14,403 nucleotides of DNA from Clostridiales bacterium. GTDB lineage: Bacteria > Bacillota > Clostridia > Oscillospirales > Oscillospiraceae. Positions 1 through 5,662 of the stretch are shown one piece after another. The number at the start of each line of letters is the position of its first letter. Position 1 is the first letter of the stretch. The notes below the pieces were generated by a model. That model worked only from the letters and a program-made list of their open reading frames with translations, had not been told where the DNA came from and searched no databases. Both the position numbers and the translations under genes were made by a program. The DNA lies in the NCBI GenBank assembly GCA_021205375.1, contig JAJPXR010000045.1, positions 1 through 14,403 on the forward strand, given 5' to 3'.

Positions 1-54
1 GCTTCACTATTTTTGAGGGTTATTTTTCTCTGCCCCAACTCTTGACATAGAACC
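1..54. mobile_element. Possible insertion-sequence terminus inside the methyltransferase gene
   Basis: Read on the minus strand from 54 leftward, the sequence begins GGTTCTATGTCAAGAGTTGG. This resembles the imperfect terminal repeats of ISL3-family elements (GGCTCTTTGTCAA-like), from memory. It starts at the point where the methyltransferase loses family resemblance. ISL3-type insertions duplicate 8 bp of target, which here would be 55-62. No transposase is visible because the window ends, so this is a weak call. The alternative is simple divergence of the methyltransferase C-terminal half. Confidence 0.3.
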
Positions 55-653
55 TCTTTTAATAATGGAAAGATTTCCTTATATGTTATCGCATTTTGAT
101 TTCCGATAACTACAATTTTTTTGTTTGCTTCCATAGCCCATGCCACAAATTCACGAAAAAGCGAAAATGGCGGATTGGTTACTATTATATCTGCTTCGTC
201 TCGTAATGCCCTAACTTCATCGCTGCGAAAATCGCCATCGCCTTGTAAGTATTTCCACTCTAAATCATCAATATCAATAGGCTTCTTTTTTCTGCGTGAG
301 CGGGAAAGCGTAAATATTTTGCCTCTTGCGTTCGATATTTTGGGGTCATACAGTGGGGAATTTAATTCAAACAAAGACATTTGATGGTATTTTTCATATT
401 GGCATTTCTTGCAATCAATAGCATAGCTTGTGCTAATCAGTTTTTTCAACCCTAAACTTTCAAAATTTTGCGCAAAATACCTTGTGAAATTGCTCCATTC
501 TGGGTCATCACAAGGCAAAAGCACAACTTTATTCCTAAAAACATCAGGGTCGTATTCAAGATAAGCGTTCATTTCTTTTTGAATATAATCATAGACAGTA
601 TAAAACTCGTCATTTTTTACTTTCTTTGCATTTCCTAAACTGCCGCCGGCCAT
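1..653 (-). CDS. EcoRI-family adenine-specific DNA methyltransferase (partial, probably interrupted)
   Basis: The reading frame starts with ATG at 653-651 and stays open to the window edge (217 codons). Residues 15-19 read DEFYT, the N-terminal signature of this methyltransferase family, and residues 160-165 read NPPFSL, the catalytic motif IV of N6-adenine methyltransferases. Such enzymes transfer a methyl group from S-adenosylmethionine to adenine in a specific DNA sequence. Family members are usually about 300 residues or more. Up to about residue 199 (IFPLLK) the sequence reads like the family. The following 18 residues (from position 56 down) look unrelated, and a possible insertion-sequence end begins near 54, so the gene is probably broken there. 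The start lies 2 bases after the stop of the Xre gene (656-865), implying co-transcription. No restriction endonuclease is visible. Family call is secure; the interruption is inference. Confidence 0.8.
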   Translation of the reverse strand, partial: MAGGSLGNAKKVKNDEFYTVYDYIQKEMNAYLEYDPDVFRNKVVLLPCDDPEWSNFTRYFAQNFESLGLKKLISTSYAIDCKKCQYEKYHQMSLFELNSPLYDPKISNARGKIFTLSRSRRKKKPIDIDDLEWKYLQGDGDFRSDEVRALRDEADIIVTNPPFSLFREFVAWAMEANKKIVVIGNQNAITYKEIFPLLKEVLCQELGQRKITLKNSE

Positions 654-655
654 AG

Positions 656-865
656 TCAATCACCGTCTTTCTGTATCTCTACAATATCATCAAGCCCACA
701 ATTCAGGGCGGTACATATCTTTGCAAGGGTTTCCATTGTGACAGGTTCTTCCTTGCCCATTTTCGCAAGCATATTCGTTGAAATGCCCGCCTGTATGCGC
801 ATTTCCGTTTTCGTCATTTTCCTGTCTATCAGCAGTTTCCACAACTTATCATAGTTGTACGTCAT
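656..865 (-). CDS. Small Xre/HTH-type transcriptional regulator
   Basis: This gene encodes 69 residues starting MTYNYDKLWKLL. It is an almost pure helix-turn-helix domain of the Cro/C1 type: helix 2 about residues 18-26 (TKTEMRIQA), turn G27, recognition helix about 29-37 (STNMLAKMG), then the typical 'TLAKICTALNCGLDDIVEI' ending at 46-64. The ATG at 865 is chosen because AGGAGGG lies 6 bases upstream. A longer reading from TTG at 925 would run through the promoter and has no binding site. It lies directly upstream of the methyltransferase gene, the position of controller proteins in restriction-modification loci and of small regulators in integrative elements. It probably regulates its own operon; the palindrome at 922-936 is the candidate operator. 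Confidence 0.85.
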   Translation of the reverse strand: MTYNYDKLWKLLIDRKMTKTEMRIQAGISTNMLAKMGKEEPVTMETLAKICTALNCGLDDIVEIQKDGD

Positions 866-896
866 AACAAGCCCTCCTGCATACTCAACCATTGTC

Positions 897-925
897 AGTA
901 TAGCATAGCGGCGCAGAAAAAACAA
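897..925 (-). promoter_or_regulatory. Sigma-A-type promoter of the Xre-methyltransferase pair
   Basis: On the minus strand a -35 box TTGTTT (925-920) and a -10 box TATACT (902-897) are separated by exactly 17 bases. Transcription would start near 890, leaving a short leader before the ribosome binding site at 879-873 and the ATG at 865. The -35 box has only its TTG conserved. Confidence 0.55.
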
Positions 926-936
926 TATAATATTGT
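922..936. promoter_or_regulatory. Candidate operator palindrome ACAATA-TAA-TATTGT
   Basis: A perfect inverted repeat with 6-base arms (922-927 and 931-936) and a 3-base centre overlaps the -35 box of the Xre promoter. Small Xre and controller proteins commonly bind such short palindromes over their own promoter. The arms are AT-rich in an AT-rich region, so chance occurrence is possible. Confidence 0.4.
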
Positions 937-957
937 GAATTACAATAAACTTTTTAT

Positions 958-1020
958 TTACTCTTTCCGCTTATAATACAGCGTCAGGTCTGCTTTGTAC
1001 CCCTCGAACGTGTCAATGCG
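958..1020 (-). pseudogene. Possible C-terminal tail of a site-specific recombinase
   Basis: On the minus strand, 1020-958 read RIDTFEGYKADLTLYYKRKE and then TAA. This is a plausible hydrophilic/beta-strand ending like those of element-borne serine recombinases, and it is the only sensible coding reading between the Xre gene and the transketolase junction. About 20 codons are far too few for a firm family call. Upstream on the minus strand the frame continues only as antisense of transketolase, so if this is a real gene end it has lost its body at the junction. Confidence 0.25.
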
Positions 1021-1353
1021 GACAACCTGGTGGTCTTTGTGGACTACAACAACCTCCAGTTGGACGGCACCTGCGACGAGGTCATGCCTCCCGTGGACCT
1101 GGGCGCCAAGTTCCGGGCCTTCGGCTTCGACGTGTACGAGATCAACGGCAACGACATGGCCGAGATGGTCAAGGCTCTGGACCTGGCTGTCGCCACCAAG
1201 GACGGCAAGCCCAAGTGCATCTTTGGCCACACCGTCAAGGGCAAGGGCGTTTCCTACATGGAAAACGTCTGTGGCTGGCACGGCACCGCTCCCAACGAGG
1301 AGCAGTACAAACAGGCCATCGCTGAACTGGACACCCAGTATGTGTCCTGCTAA
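1018..1353 (+). pseudogene. Transketolase, N-terminal subunit: 3' fragment only
   Basis: This is the last ~111 codons of the N-terminal (thiamine diphosphate-binding) half of a split transketolase. It begins ADNLVVFVDYNNLQLDG, which normally lies in the middle of a ~275-residue subunit, and ends AIAELDTQYVSC followed by TAA. About 160 residues are missing, including the GDGE...N motif that binds thiamine diphosphate and magnesium. No start codon with a ribosome binding site is present, and the frame is closed upstream by TAA at 946-948. The remaining part is undamaged, so the truncation looks recent. The transketolase C-subunit follows after 15 bases and would normally form a heterodimer with this one. 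The missing 5' half may lie on the far side of the AT-rich element, outside the window. Confidence 0.88.
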
Positions 1354-1368
1354 AGGAGGAGAACAGAA

Positions 1369-2307
1369 ATGAGTGAAACTGTCAAGCTGCCGACTCGTGA
1401 CGGCTTTGGTGACGAAATCGTCGCCCTGGGCAAGGAAAACCCCGATATTCTGGTAGTGGACGTTGACATCGGCAAGAGCTGCAAGACCGGCGCGTTCCGG
1501 CAGCAGTTGCCCCAGCAGCACCTGAACGTGGGCATCGCGGAACAGAACGGCGCTGGCGTGGCGGCTGGTCTGGCCTCCTGCGGCAAAATCCCCTTCGTGG
1601 TCACCTATGCGGCCTTCGGCTCCATGCGGATGTGCGAAATGATCCGCCAGGAGATCTGCTATCCCAAGCTGAACGTGAAGATCGCCTGCTCTCACGGCGG
1701 CGTGACCCCCGCCAACGACGGCGCATCCCACCAGGCCATTGAGGACATGGGCATCCTCCGCACCATCCCCAACATGACCGTCATTATGCCCGCCGACTAC
1801 TGGTCCGCCCGGAAGCTGGTTCGCGCAGCCGCGGAGTTCAACGGTCCCGTCTACCTGCGCTTCACCCGTGACGCCATCCCCGTCATCTATGACGAGAACG
1901 TCGAGTTCACCATCGGCAAGGCCCATCAGGTCCGGGAGGGCAAGGACGTAGCCATCATCGCCAACGGCGACACCGTCCGTCTGGCCATCGAGGCCGCCAA
2001 AGTGCTGGAGGCCGAGGGCATCTCCGCCCGCGTGCTGGATATGCACACCATCAAGCCTCTGGACGTGGAGGCCGTCGCCGCCTGCGTCAACGACATCGGC
2101 AAAATTATCACCGTGGAGGACCACAACATCCTCAACGGCCTGGGCAGCGCTGTGGCCGAGGTGGTCGCCGAGAGCGGCAAGGGCATCCTCCGCCGGGTGG
2201 GTATCCAGGACCAGTTCGGTCAGTCCGCCCCCTATGAGCGGCTGCTGGCCATCAACGGCGTCACCGTGGAGCACATCGTGGAGCTGGCAAAAGAGCTGAA
2301 CGCCTAA
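1369..2307 (+). CDS. Transketolase, C-terminal subunit
   Basis: This is the 312-residue second half of a split transketolase, which moves two-carbon ketol units between sugar phosphates in the non-oxidative pentose phosphate pathway. It contains the pyrimidine-binding domain (about 8-165) with NVGIAEQN at 53-60 (E58 is the glutamate that activates thiamine diphosphate) and the SHGGVTPANDGASHQ loop at 108-122. The transketolase C domain follows (about 185-305), with VLDMHTIKPLD at 222-232. Length is normal for a stand-alone C-subunit. AAAGGAGG lies just upstream of ATG 1369. The subunit needs an N-terminal partner, and the adjacent one is truncated, so it is functional only if an intact partner exists elsewhere. 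Confidence 0.95.
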   Translation: MSETVKLPTRDGFGDEIVALGKENPDILVVDVDIGKSCKTGAFRQQLPQQHLNVGIAEQNGAGVAAGLASCGKIPFVVTYAAFGSMRMCEMIRQEICYPKLNVKIACSHGGVTPANDGASHQAIEDMGILRTIPNMTVIMPADYWSARKLVRAAAEFNGPVYLRFTRDAIPVIYDENVEFTIGKAHQVREGKDVAIIANGDTVRLAIEAAKVLEAEGISARVLDMHTIKPLDVEAVAACVNDIGKIITVEDHNILNGLGSAVAEVVAESGKGILRRVGIQDQFGQSAPYERLLAINGVTVEHIVELAKELNA

Positions 2308-2386
2308 GGTTCTCTAAATTTTTTCAACTCCTATGTCATACAGCAAATGAAAGGTATCTTACCTCATTCAACTGTTTCCTAAGCAT

Positions 2387-2421
2387 CCCTCCGGCAAACG
2401 CACCCCTGGTTTGCTGGAGGG
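2387..2421 (+). terminator. Hairpin after the transketolase gene
   Basis: Arms 2387-2399 (CCCTCCGGCAAAC) and 2409-2421 (GTTTGCTGGAGGG) form a 13-bp stem with one G-U pair and a 9-base loop. It is strong enough for an intrinsic terminator, but no U-run follows directly; the nearest T-rich stretch is about 20 bases on. It could also be an mRNA processing or stabilising structure between the transketolase and dehydrogenase genes. Confidence 0.45.
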
Positions 2422-2428
2422 GACCCCA

Positions 2429-2440
2429 AAATCATGATTT
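2429..2440. promoter_or_regulatory. 12-bp perfect palindrome AAATCATGATTT
   Basis: The palindrome lies 27 bases before the dehydrogenase start, between the hairpin at 2387-2421 and the ribosome binding site AAAGGAAG. It could be an operator for a local regulator. It is short, and no promoter boxes were recognised around it, so this is a suggestion only. Confidence 0.25.
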
Positions 2441-2467
2441 CTCATTTTTAGAAAGGAAGTATTTCTT

Positions 2468-3226
2468 ATGTTAGAGTTCAATGGTCAGGTCGTTCTTGTC
2501 ACCGGCGCCGGTTCCCCCAAAGGCATTGGCCGCACCATCGCGCAGACCTTCGGCAAGCAGGGCGCTACCGTCGTTATCTGCGACATCAATCAGGCTGGTC
2601 TGGACGCCAACGTCGCCGAGATGAAGGCTATGGGCATCGAGGCCGCGGGCTACACCGTTAACCTCTGCGATGAGGACAGCGTCAATGAGCTGGTCAACAC
2701 CGTCGTGGAGAAGTATGGCCGCATCGACGTGCTGGTCAACAACGCCGGCGTCTCCCAGAAGGTCACTGTGGCCGACATGACCCTGGACGACATGAAGCGC
2801 ATCTTCAACGTCAACATGTTTGGCCTGTTCCTCATCACCAAGGCTGTCTGCGAGGTCATGAAGAAGCAGCACTATGGCCGTATCGTCCACCTGTCCTCCG
2901 TCTCCGGCAAGCGGGGCGGCGGCGTGTTCGGCGGCGCTCATTACTCCGCTTCCAAGGCCGCTGTGCTGGGCTTCTCCAAGAACCTGGCCCGCGAGGTCTC
3001 CGAGTACGGCATCACCACCAACTGCGTCTGCCCCGGCCTCATCAACACCGAGATCTGGAAGAGTATGCCCAAGGAGCAGGCCGACGCCGTCATCGCCGGT
3101 ATCCCCATGGGCCGTCCCGGCGAGACCCAGGAAGTCGCCAACGCCATCGTGTTCCTGGCCTCCAAGGAAGCCTCCTACATCACCGGCGAAGAGATCGACA
3201 TCAACGGCGGCTCCCACATGGACTAA
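2468..3226 (+). CDS. Short-chain dehydrogenase/reductase, probably sugar or polyol dehydrogenase
   Basis: This is a 252-residue classical SDR, an NAD(P)-dependent oxidoreductase with a Rossmann fold. Visible are the glycine-rich cofactor loop TGAGSPKGIG at 12-21 (two residues longer than the standard TGxxxGxG), NNAG at 91-94, the active-site N114, S144, Y159 and K163 (YSASK 159-163), and PG at 189-190. D39 at the end of beta-strand 2 (ICDIN) favours NAD over NADP. The C-terminus ITGEEIDINGG is typical. Substrate cannot be read from sequence. Placement between transketolase and ribulose-phosphate epimerase genes suggests oxidation of a pentitol or ketose feeding the pentose phosphate pathway, which is inference. 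AAAGGAAG sits 8 bases before the ATG. Confidence 0.93.
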   Translation: MLEFNGQVVLVTGAGSPKGIGRTIAQTFGKQGATVVICDINQAGLDANVAEMKAMGIEAAGYTVNLCDEDSVNELVNTVVEKYGRIDVLVNNAGVSQKVTVADMTLDDMKRIFNVNMFGLFLITKAVCEVMKKQHYGRIVHLSSVSGKRGGGVFGGAHYSASKAAVLGFSKNLAREVSEYGITTNCVCPGLINTEIWKSMPKEQADAVIAGIPMGRPGETQEVANAIVFLASKEASYITGEEIDINGGSHMD

Positions 3227-3276
3227 TTTCCTGACCTCTCCTATCTGTTCGCTTTCCGTCCCCTCTACTTGATAAA

Positions 3277-3308
3277 GGGCCTGTATCCGAGCAATCGGGT
3301 ACAGGCCC
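3277..3308 (+). terminator. Strong hairpin after the dehydrogenase gene
   Basis: A 14-bp stem (3277-3290 with 3295-3308, one G-U pair) is closed by a GCAA tetraloop of the stable GNRA type. It lies 50 bases after the dehydrogenase stop codon. No U-run follows, so it is either a weak terminator or a 3'-end stabiliser. Confidence 0.5.
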
Positions 3309-3333
3309 CCGTGTGGGACCTCTTTCATGTTCG

Positions 3334-3406
3334 GCAAAAACGCCACGGTTCGCTCTGCATCATTTTACCTCCTCAGACCACCTTTTCTTCCCCGTGGCGT
3401 TTTTGC
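3334..3406. repeat. 15-bp perfect inverted repeat with 43-base spacer
   Basis: GCAAAAACGCCACGG at 3334-3348 is exactly complementary to 3392-3406. The right arm ends in CGTTTTTGC, so the folded RNA would present a stem running into five Us. The spacer 3349-3391 is pyrimidine-rich and has no ORF. It lies between the hairpins at 3277-3308 and 3420-3446 in the 271-base gap before the epimerase gene. Confidence 0.7.
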
Positions 3407-3419
3407 GGGATATGAACCG

Positions 3420-3446
3420 AGCGCCTGCCGTGTTTCAGCAGGCGCT
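3420..3446 (+). terminator. GC-rich hairpin upstream of the epimerase gene
   Basis: AGCGCCTGC (3420-3428) pairs perfectly with 3438-3446 around a 9-base loop. It is followed by a TTGACC (3446-3451) that could be a -35 box, though the sequence 17 bases on (GTATTT) is a poor -10. It is the third hairpin in the gap. It could terminate read-through or belong to a structured leader of the epimerase mRNA. Confidence 0.35.
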
Positions 3447-3497
3447 TGACCAAACTAAACGGATTTCCGTATTTCTCACGACAAAGGAGCCATTTTT

Positions 3498-4151
3498 ATG
3501 ACTAAGGTAAGCCCTTCTATCCTTTCCGCCGACTTCGCCCGGCTGGGCGCGGACTGCAAAGCGGTGCTGGACGCAGGCGCGGATATGATCCACTTCGACG
3601 TGATGGACGGCCATTTCGTGGACAATCTGAGCTTTGGCCTGCCGGTGCTGGAGGGGCTGCGGAAAGCCCTCCCCGACGCCTATTTTGACGTGCATCTGAT
3701 GATCACCAACCCCTTAACTTACGTCACGGAGTTTGCGGAGGCCGGGGCCGACTGCATCACCTTCCACATCGAATCCAGCGACAACACCCGGGCCACCATC
3801 GCCGCCATTCGCGCCTGCGGCTGCGGAGCGGGGCTGGCCGTCAACCCCAACACCCCCGCCGAGACGGTGTTTCCCTATCTGGACGAGCTGTCTCTCGTGC
3901 TGGTGATGGGTGTGACCCCCGGTCACGGCGGGCAGCCCTTCCAGACCAGCGCCCTGGACAAACTGCGCAAGCTCCGGGCCGAGTGTGAACGCCGGGATCT
4001 GCACCCCATGCTCTCCGTGGACGGCGGCGTGAAGGCCGCCACCACTGGCCCCCAGTGCGTGGAGGCCGGGGCCAATGTGCTGGTGGCTGGCAGCGCGGTC
4101 TTTTGCGCGGAGGACGTTGCGGCGGCGGTACAGACGTTCAAGGCGCTGTAA
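3498..4151 (+). CDS. rpe: Ribulose-phosphate 3-epimerase
   Basis: This 217-residue (beta/alpha)8-barrel enzyme interconverts ribulose 5-phosphate and xylulose 5-phosphate in the cytoplasm. Signatures are PSILSADF at 6-13, the metal and catalytic residues H32 and D34 (IHFDVMDG 31-38), H66 (DVHLM), and D175 in SVDGGV (173-178). The phosphate-binding end GANVLVAGSAVF is at 191-202. The loop usually written VNPGFGGQ reads VTPGHGGQPF here (139-148), with two substitutions. AAAGGAG precedes ATG 3498. With transketolase and the dehydrogenase upstream it points to pentose/pentitol use. Confidence 0.95.
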   Translation: MTKVSPSILSADFARLGADCKAVLDAGADMIHFDVMDGHFVDNLSFGLPVLEGLRKALPDAYFDVHLMITNPLTYVTEFAEAGADCITFHIESSDNTRATIAAIRACGCGAGLAVNPNTPAETVFPYLDELSLVLVMGVTPGHGGQPFQTSALDKLRKLRAECERRDLHPMLSVDGGVKAATTGPQCVEAGANVLVAGSAVFCAEDVAAAVQTFKAL

Positions 4152-4205
4152 GGCAGCAAAGAACCAACTACGCCGGGCAGCATATATATAATGTAGACGC
4201 AGGAA

Positions 4206-4235
4206 CGCTGTCTGTCCCCTGGACAGGCAGCGCTC
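4206..4235 (+). terminator. Intrinsic terminator of rpe
   Basis: CGCTGTCTGTCC (4206-4217) pairs with 4221-4232 over 12 bp (one G-U) around a 3-base loop, followed by CTCTTTTCC. It lies 55 bases after the rpe stop and before the galE promoter, separating the two transcription units. Confidence 0.75.
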
Positions 4236-4304
4236 TTTTCCTGTCCGGCTCCGGCAGCCAAAATCGCACAGTAAAATTTGCTTGTTTTTCGCCGCAAAAA
4301 TCTA

Positions 4305-4333
4305 TTTACACCGCGCCGCGCTTGTTGTAAGAT
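4305..4333 (+). promoter_or_regulatory. Sigma-A-type promoter of galE
   Basis: TTTACA (4305-4310) and TAAGAT (4328-4333) are spaced by exactly 17 bases, 66 bases before the galE ATG. The location between a terminator and the gene start supports it. Confidence 0.7.
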
Positions 4334-4398
4334 AGCAAAAGAACCAAACGACGGAAACGCCGTCCCCCTATTCTTAAATTTGTTTGGAGGAACCGGAT

Positions 4399-5415
4399 AT
4401 GAAGATTTTAGTCACCGGCGGCGCCGGGTACATCGGCAGCCACACCGTCATCGAGCTGCAACAGGCGGGCCACCAGGTCGTGGTGGTGGACAACCTCTAT
4501 AACGCCTCTGAAAAATCCCTCCAGCGGGTGACCGCTATCACCGGGCAGGAGGTCCCCTTCTATCAGGTGGACATCCGGGACCGGGAAGGGCTGACCCGCG
4601 TGATGGAGGAGCATCAGTTTGACTGCTGCATCCACTTCGCCGGGCTGAAGGCCGTGGGCGAGTCCGTGGCGAAACCCCTGGAGTATTATGACAACAACAT
4701 CGCCGGGACCCTGGTGCTGCTGGACGTGATGCGCAACCACGGCTGCAAGAACATCATCTTCTCCTCCTCCGCCACCGTGTACGGCAACCCCGCCGTCATC
4801 CCCATCACGGAGGAGTGCCCCAAGGGTCAGTGTACCAACCCCTACGGCCAGACCAAGAGCATGATCGAGCAGATCATGATGGACATGCAGAAGGCCGACC
4901 CGGAGTGGAACGTGGTGCTGCTGCGGTACTTCAACCCCATCGGCGCGCACCCCTCCGGCACCATGGGCGAGGACCCCAACGGCATCCCCAACAACCTGAT
5001 GCCCTACATCACCCAGGTGGCTATCGGCAAGCGGCCGGAGCTGGGCGTCTTTGGCGACGACTACGACACCCCCGACGGCACCGGCGTCCGGGACTACATC
5101 CATGTGGTGGACCTGGCGGTGGGCCATGTGAAGGCCCTGGCCGCTGTGGAAAAGGGCTGCGGCCTTGCCATCTACAACCTGGGCACCGGCAAGGGCTACT
5201 CTGTGCTGGACGTGGTCCACGCCTTCGAGGAGGCCAGCGGCGTCAAGATCCCCTACTCCATCAAGCCCCGCCGGGCCGGGGACATCGCCACCTGCTACTC
5301 CGACCCGTCCAAGGCCGAGCGGGAGTTGGGCTGGAAGGCCCAGTACGGCATCCTGGAGATGTGCCGGGATTCCTGGAACTGGCAGAAGAACAACCCCAAC
5401 GGGTATCGGGACTGA
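4399..5415 (+). CDS. galE: UDP-glucose 4-epimerase
   Basis: This 338-residue extended SDR epimerises UDP-glucose and UDP-galactose with tightly bound NAD, serving galactose use (Leloir pathway) and supply of UDP-galactose for surface glycans. It shows GGAGYIG at 7-13 (NAD loop), D31 binding the adenosine ribose, S124 (SSSATVYG 122-129), and the catalytic Y149 and K153 (YGQTK), the same numbers as the well-studied E. coli enzyme. RYFNPIGAHPSG and VRDYIHVVDLA are also typical. ATG 4399 is preferred over TTG 4384 because GGAGG at 4386-4390 gives 8-base spacing. The gene stands alone between promoter 4305-4333 and terminator 5432-5462. Confidence 0.97.
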   Translation: MKILVTGGAGYIGSHTVIELQQAGHQVVVVDNLYNASEKSLQRVTAITGQEVPFYQVDIRDREGLTRVMEEHQFDCCIHFAGLKAVGESVAKPLEYYDNNIAGTLVLLDVMRNHGCKNIIFSSSATVYGNPAVIPITEECPKGQCTNPYGQTKSMIEQIMMDMQKADPEWNVVLLRYFNPIGAHPSGTMGEDPNGIPNNLMPYITQVAIGKRPELGVFGDDYDTPDGTGVRDYIHVVDLAVGHVKALAAVEKGCGLAIYNLGTGKGYSVLDVVHAFEEASGVKIPYSIKPRRAGDIATCYSDPSKAERELGWKAQYGILEMCRDSWNWQKNNPNGYRD

Positions 5416-5431
5416 GTTTGAACCAAAATAT

Positions 5432-5462
5432 GGGGCGCTGCGTTGCAGCGCCCCTGTTTTTT
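5432..5462 (+). terminator. Intrinsic terminator of galE
   Basis: GGGGCGCTGC (5432-5441) pairs perfectly with 5445-5454 around a GTT loop and is followed by TGTTTTTT. It is a textbook terminator 16 bases after the galE stop. Confidence 0.9.
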
Positions 5463-5600
5463 CGGCTTCTATCCTATTTTACGCGTTCAAGCAGCCAGGT
5501 CTGCTTCTGCTGTTGAAATCGAAACTGTCGGCATATCGTTTTCTGTTGCCTCGCACCGCCTCCAGTCACCTTTTTGCGCTATCGACGTAGAATGACACAG

Positions 5601-5640
5601 AAGGCGGCTGTTCCCAGTCCGTATCGGACGGGACCGCCTT
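5601..5640 (+). promoter_or_regulatory. Leader hairpin just upstream of the ribosome binding site
   Basis: AAGGCGG (5601-5607) pairs with CCGCCTT (5634-5640). Inside, TCCC and GTCCG pair with CGGAC and GGGA (5612-5633). The stem ends 8 bases before AAGGAGG (5649-5654 region) of the following gene. Without a U-run it is unlikely to be a terminator; it may affect mRNA stability or translation. Confidence 0.45.
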
Positions 5641-5662
5641 GTATGATAAGGAGGTACGATTC

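Larger units (their letters stand above)
1..1017. mobile_element. AT-rich foreign block (remnant of a mobile element) joined to tkt
   Basis: By eye this kilobase is far more AT-rich than the rest of the window and its codon use differs (many TTT, AAA and ATA codons). It carries an Xre regulator and an orphan-type DNA methyltransferase, typical cargo of integrative elements. Its right edge is a clean break at about 1012-1018: to the right, codons match a transketolase N-terminal subunit from its internal 'DNLVVFVDY' segment, and to the left that similarity stops and an in-frame TAA lies at 946-948. The left edge lies outside the window, so size and type of element cannot be told. A recent insertion, a deletion scar, or an assembly chimera would all look like this. 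Confidence 0.6.

Noticed and set aside
121..384. Plus-strand ORF in the AT-rich block
   Set aside because: It lies opposite the methyltransferase motif region and has no supporting signal.
958..2274. Long minus-strand ORF (438 codons) opposite the transketolase genes
   Set aside because: It is the antisense of well-supported transketolase coding sequence, with the Val/His/Gly/Asp-rich composition typical of antisense frames in GC-rich genes. Only its last ~20 codons, outside transketolase, are of interest.
2471..3346. Minus-strand ORF (291 codons) opposite the dehydrogenase
   Set aside because: Antisense shadow of a complete SDR gene with all catalytic residues; no ribosome binding site or recognisable domain.
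3446..3474. Promoter for rpe (TTGACC with GTATTT 17 bases on)
   Set aside because: The -35 is good but the -10 has too little resemblance to TATAAT to list.
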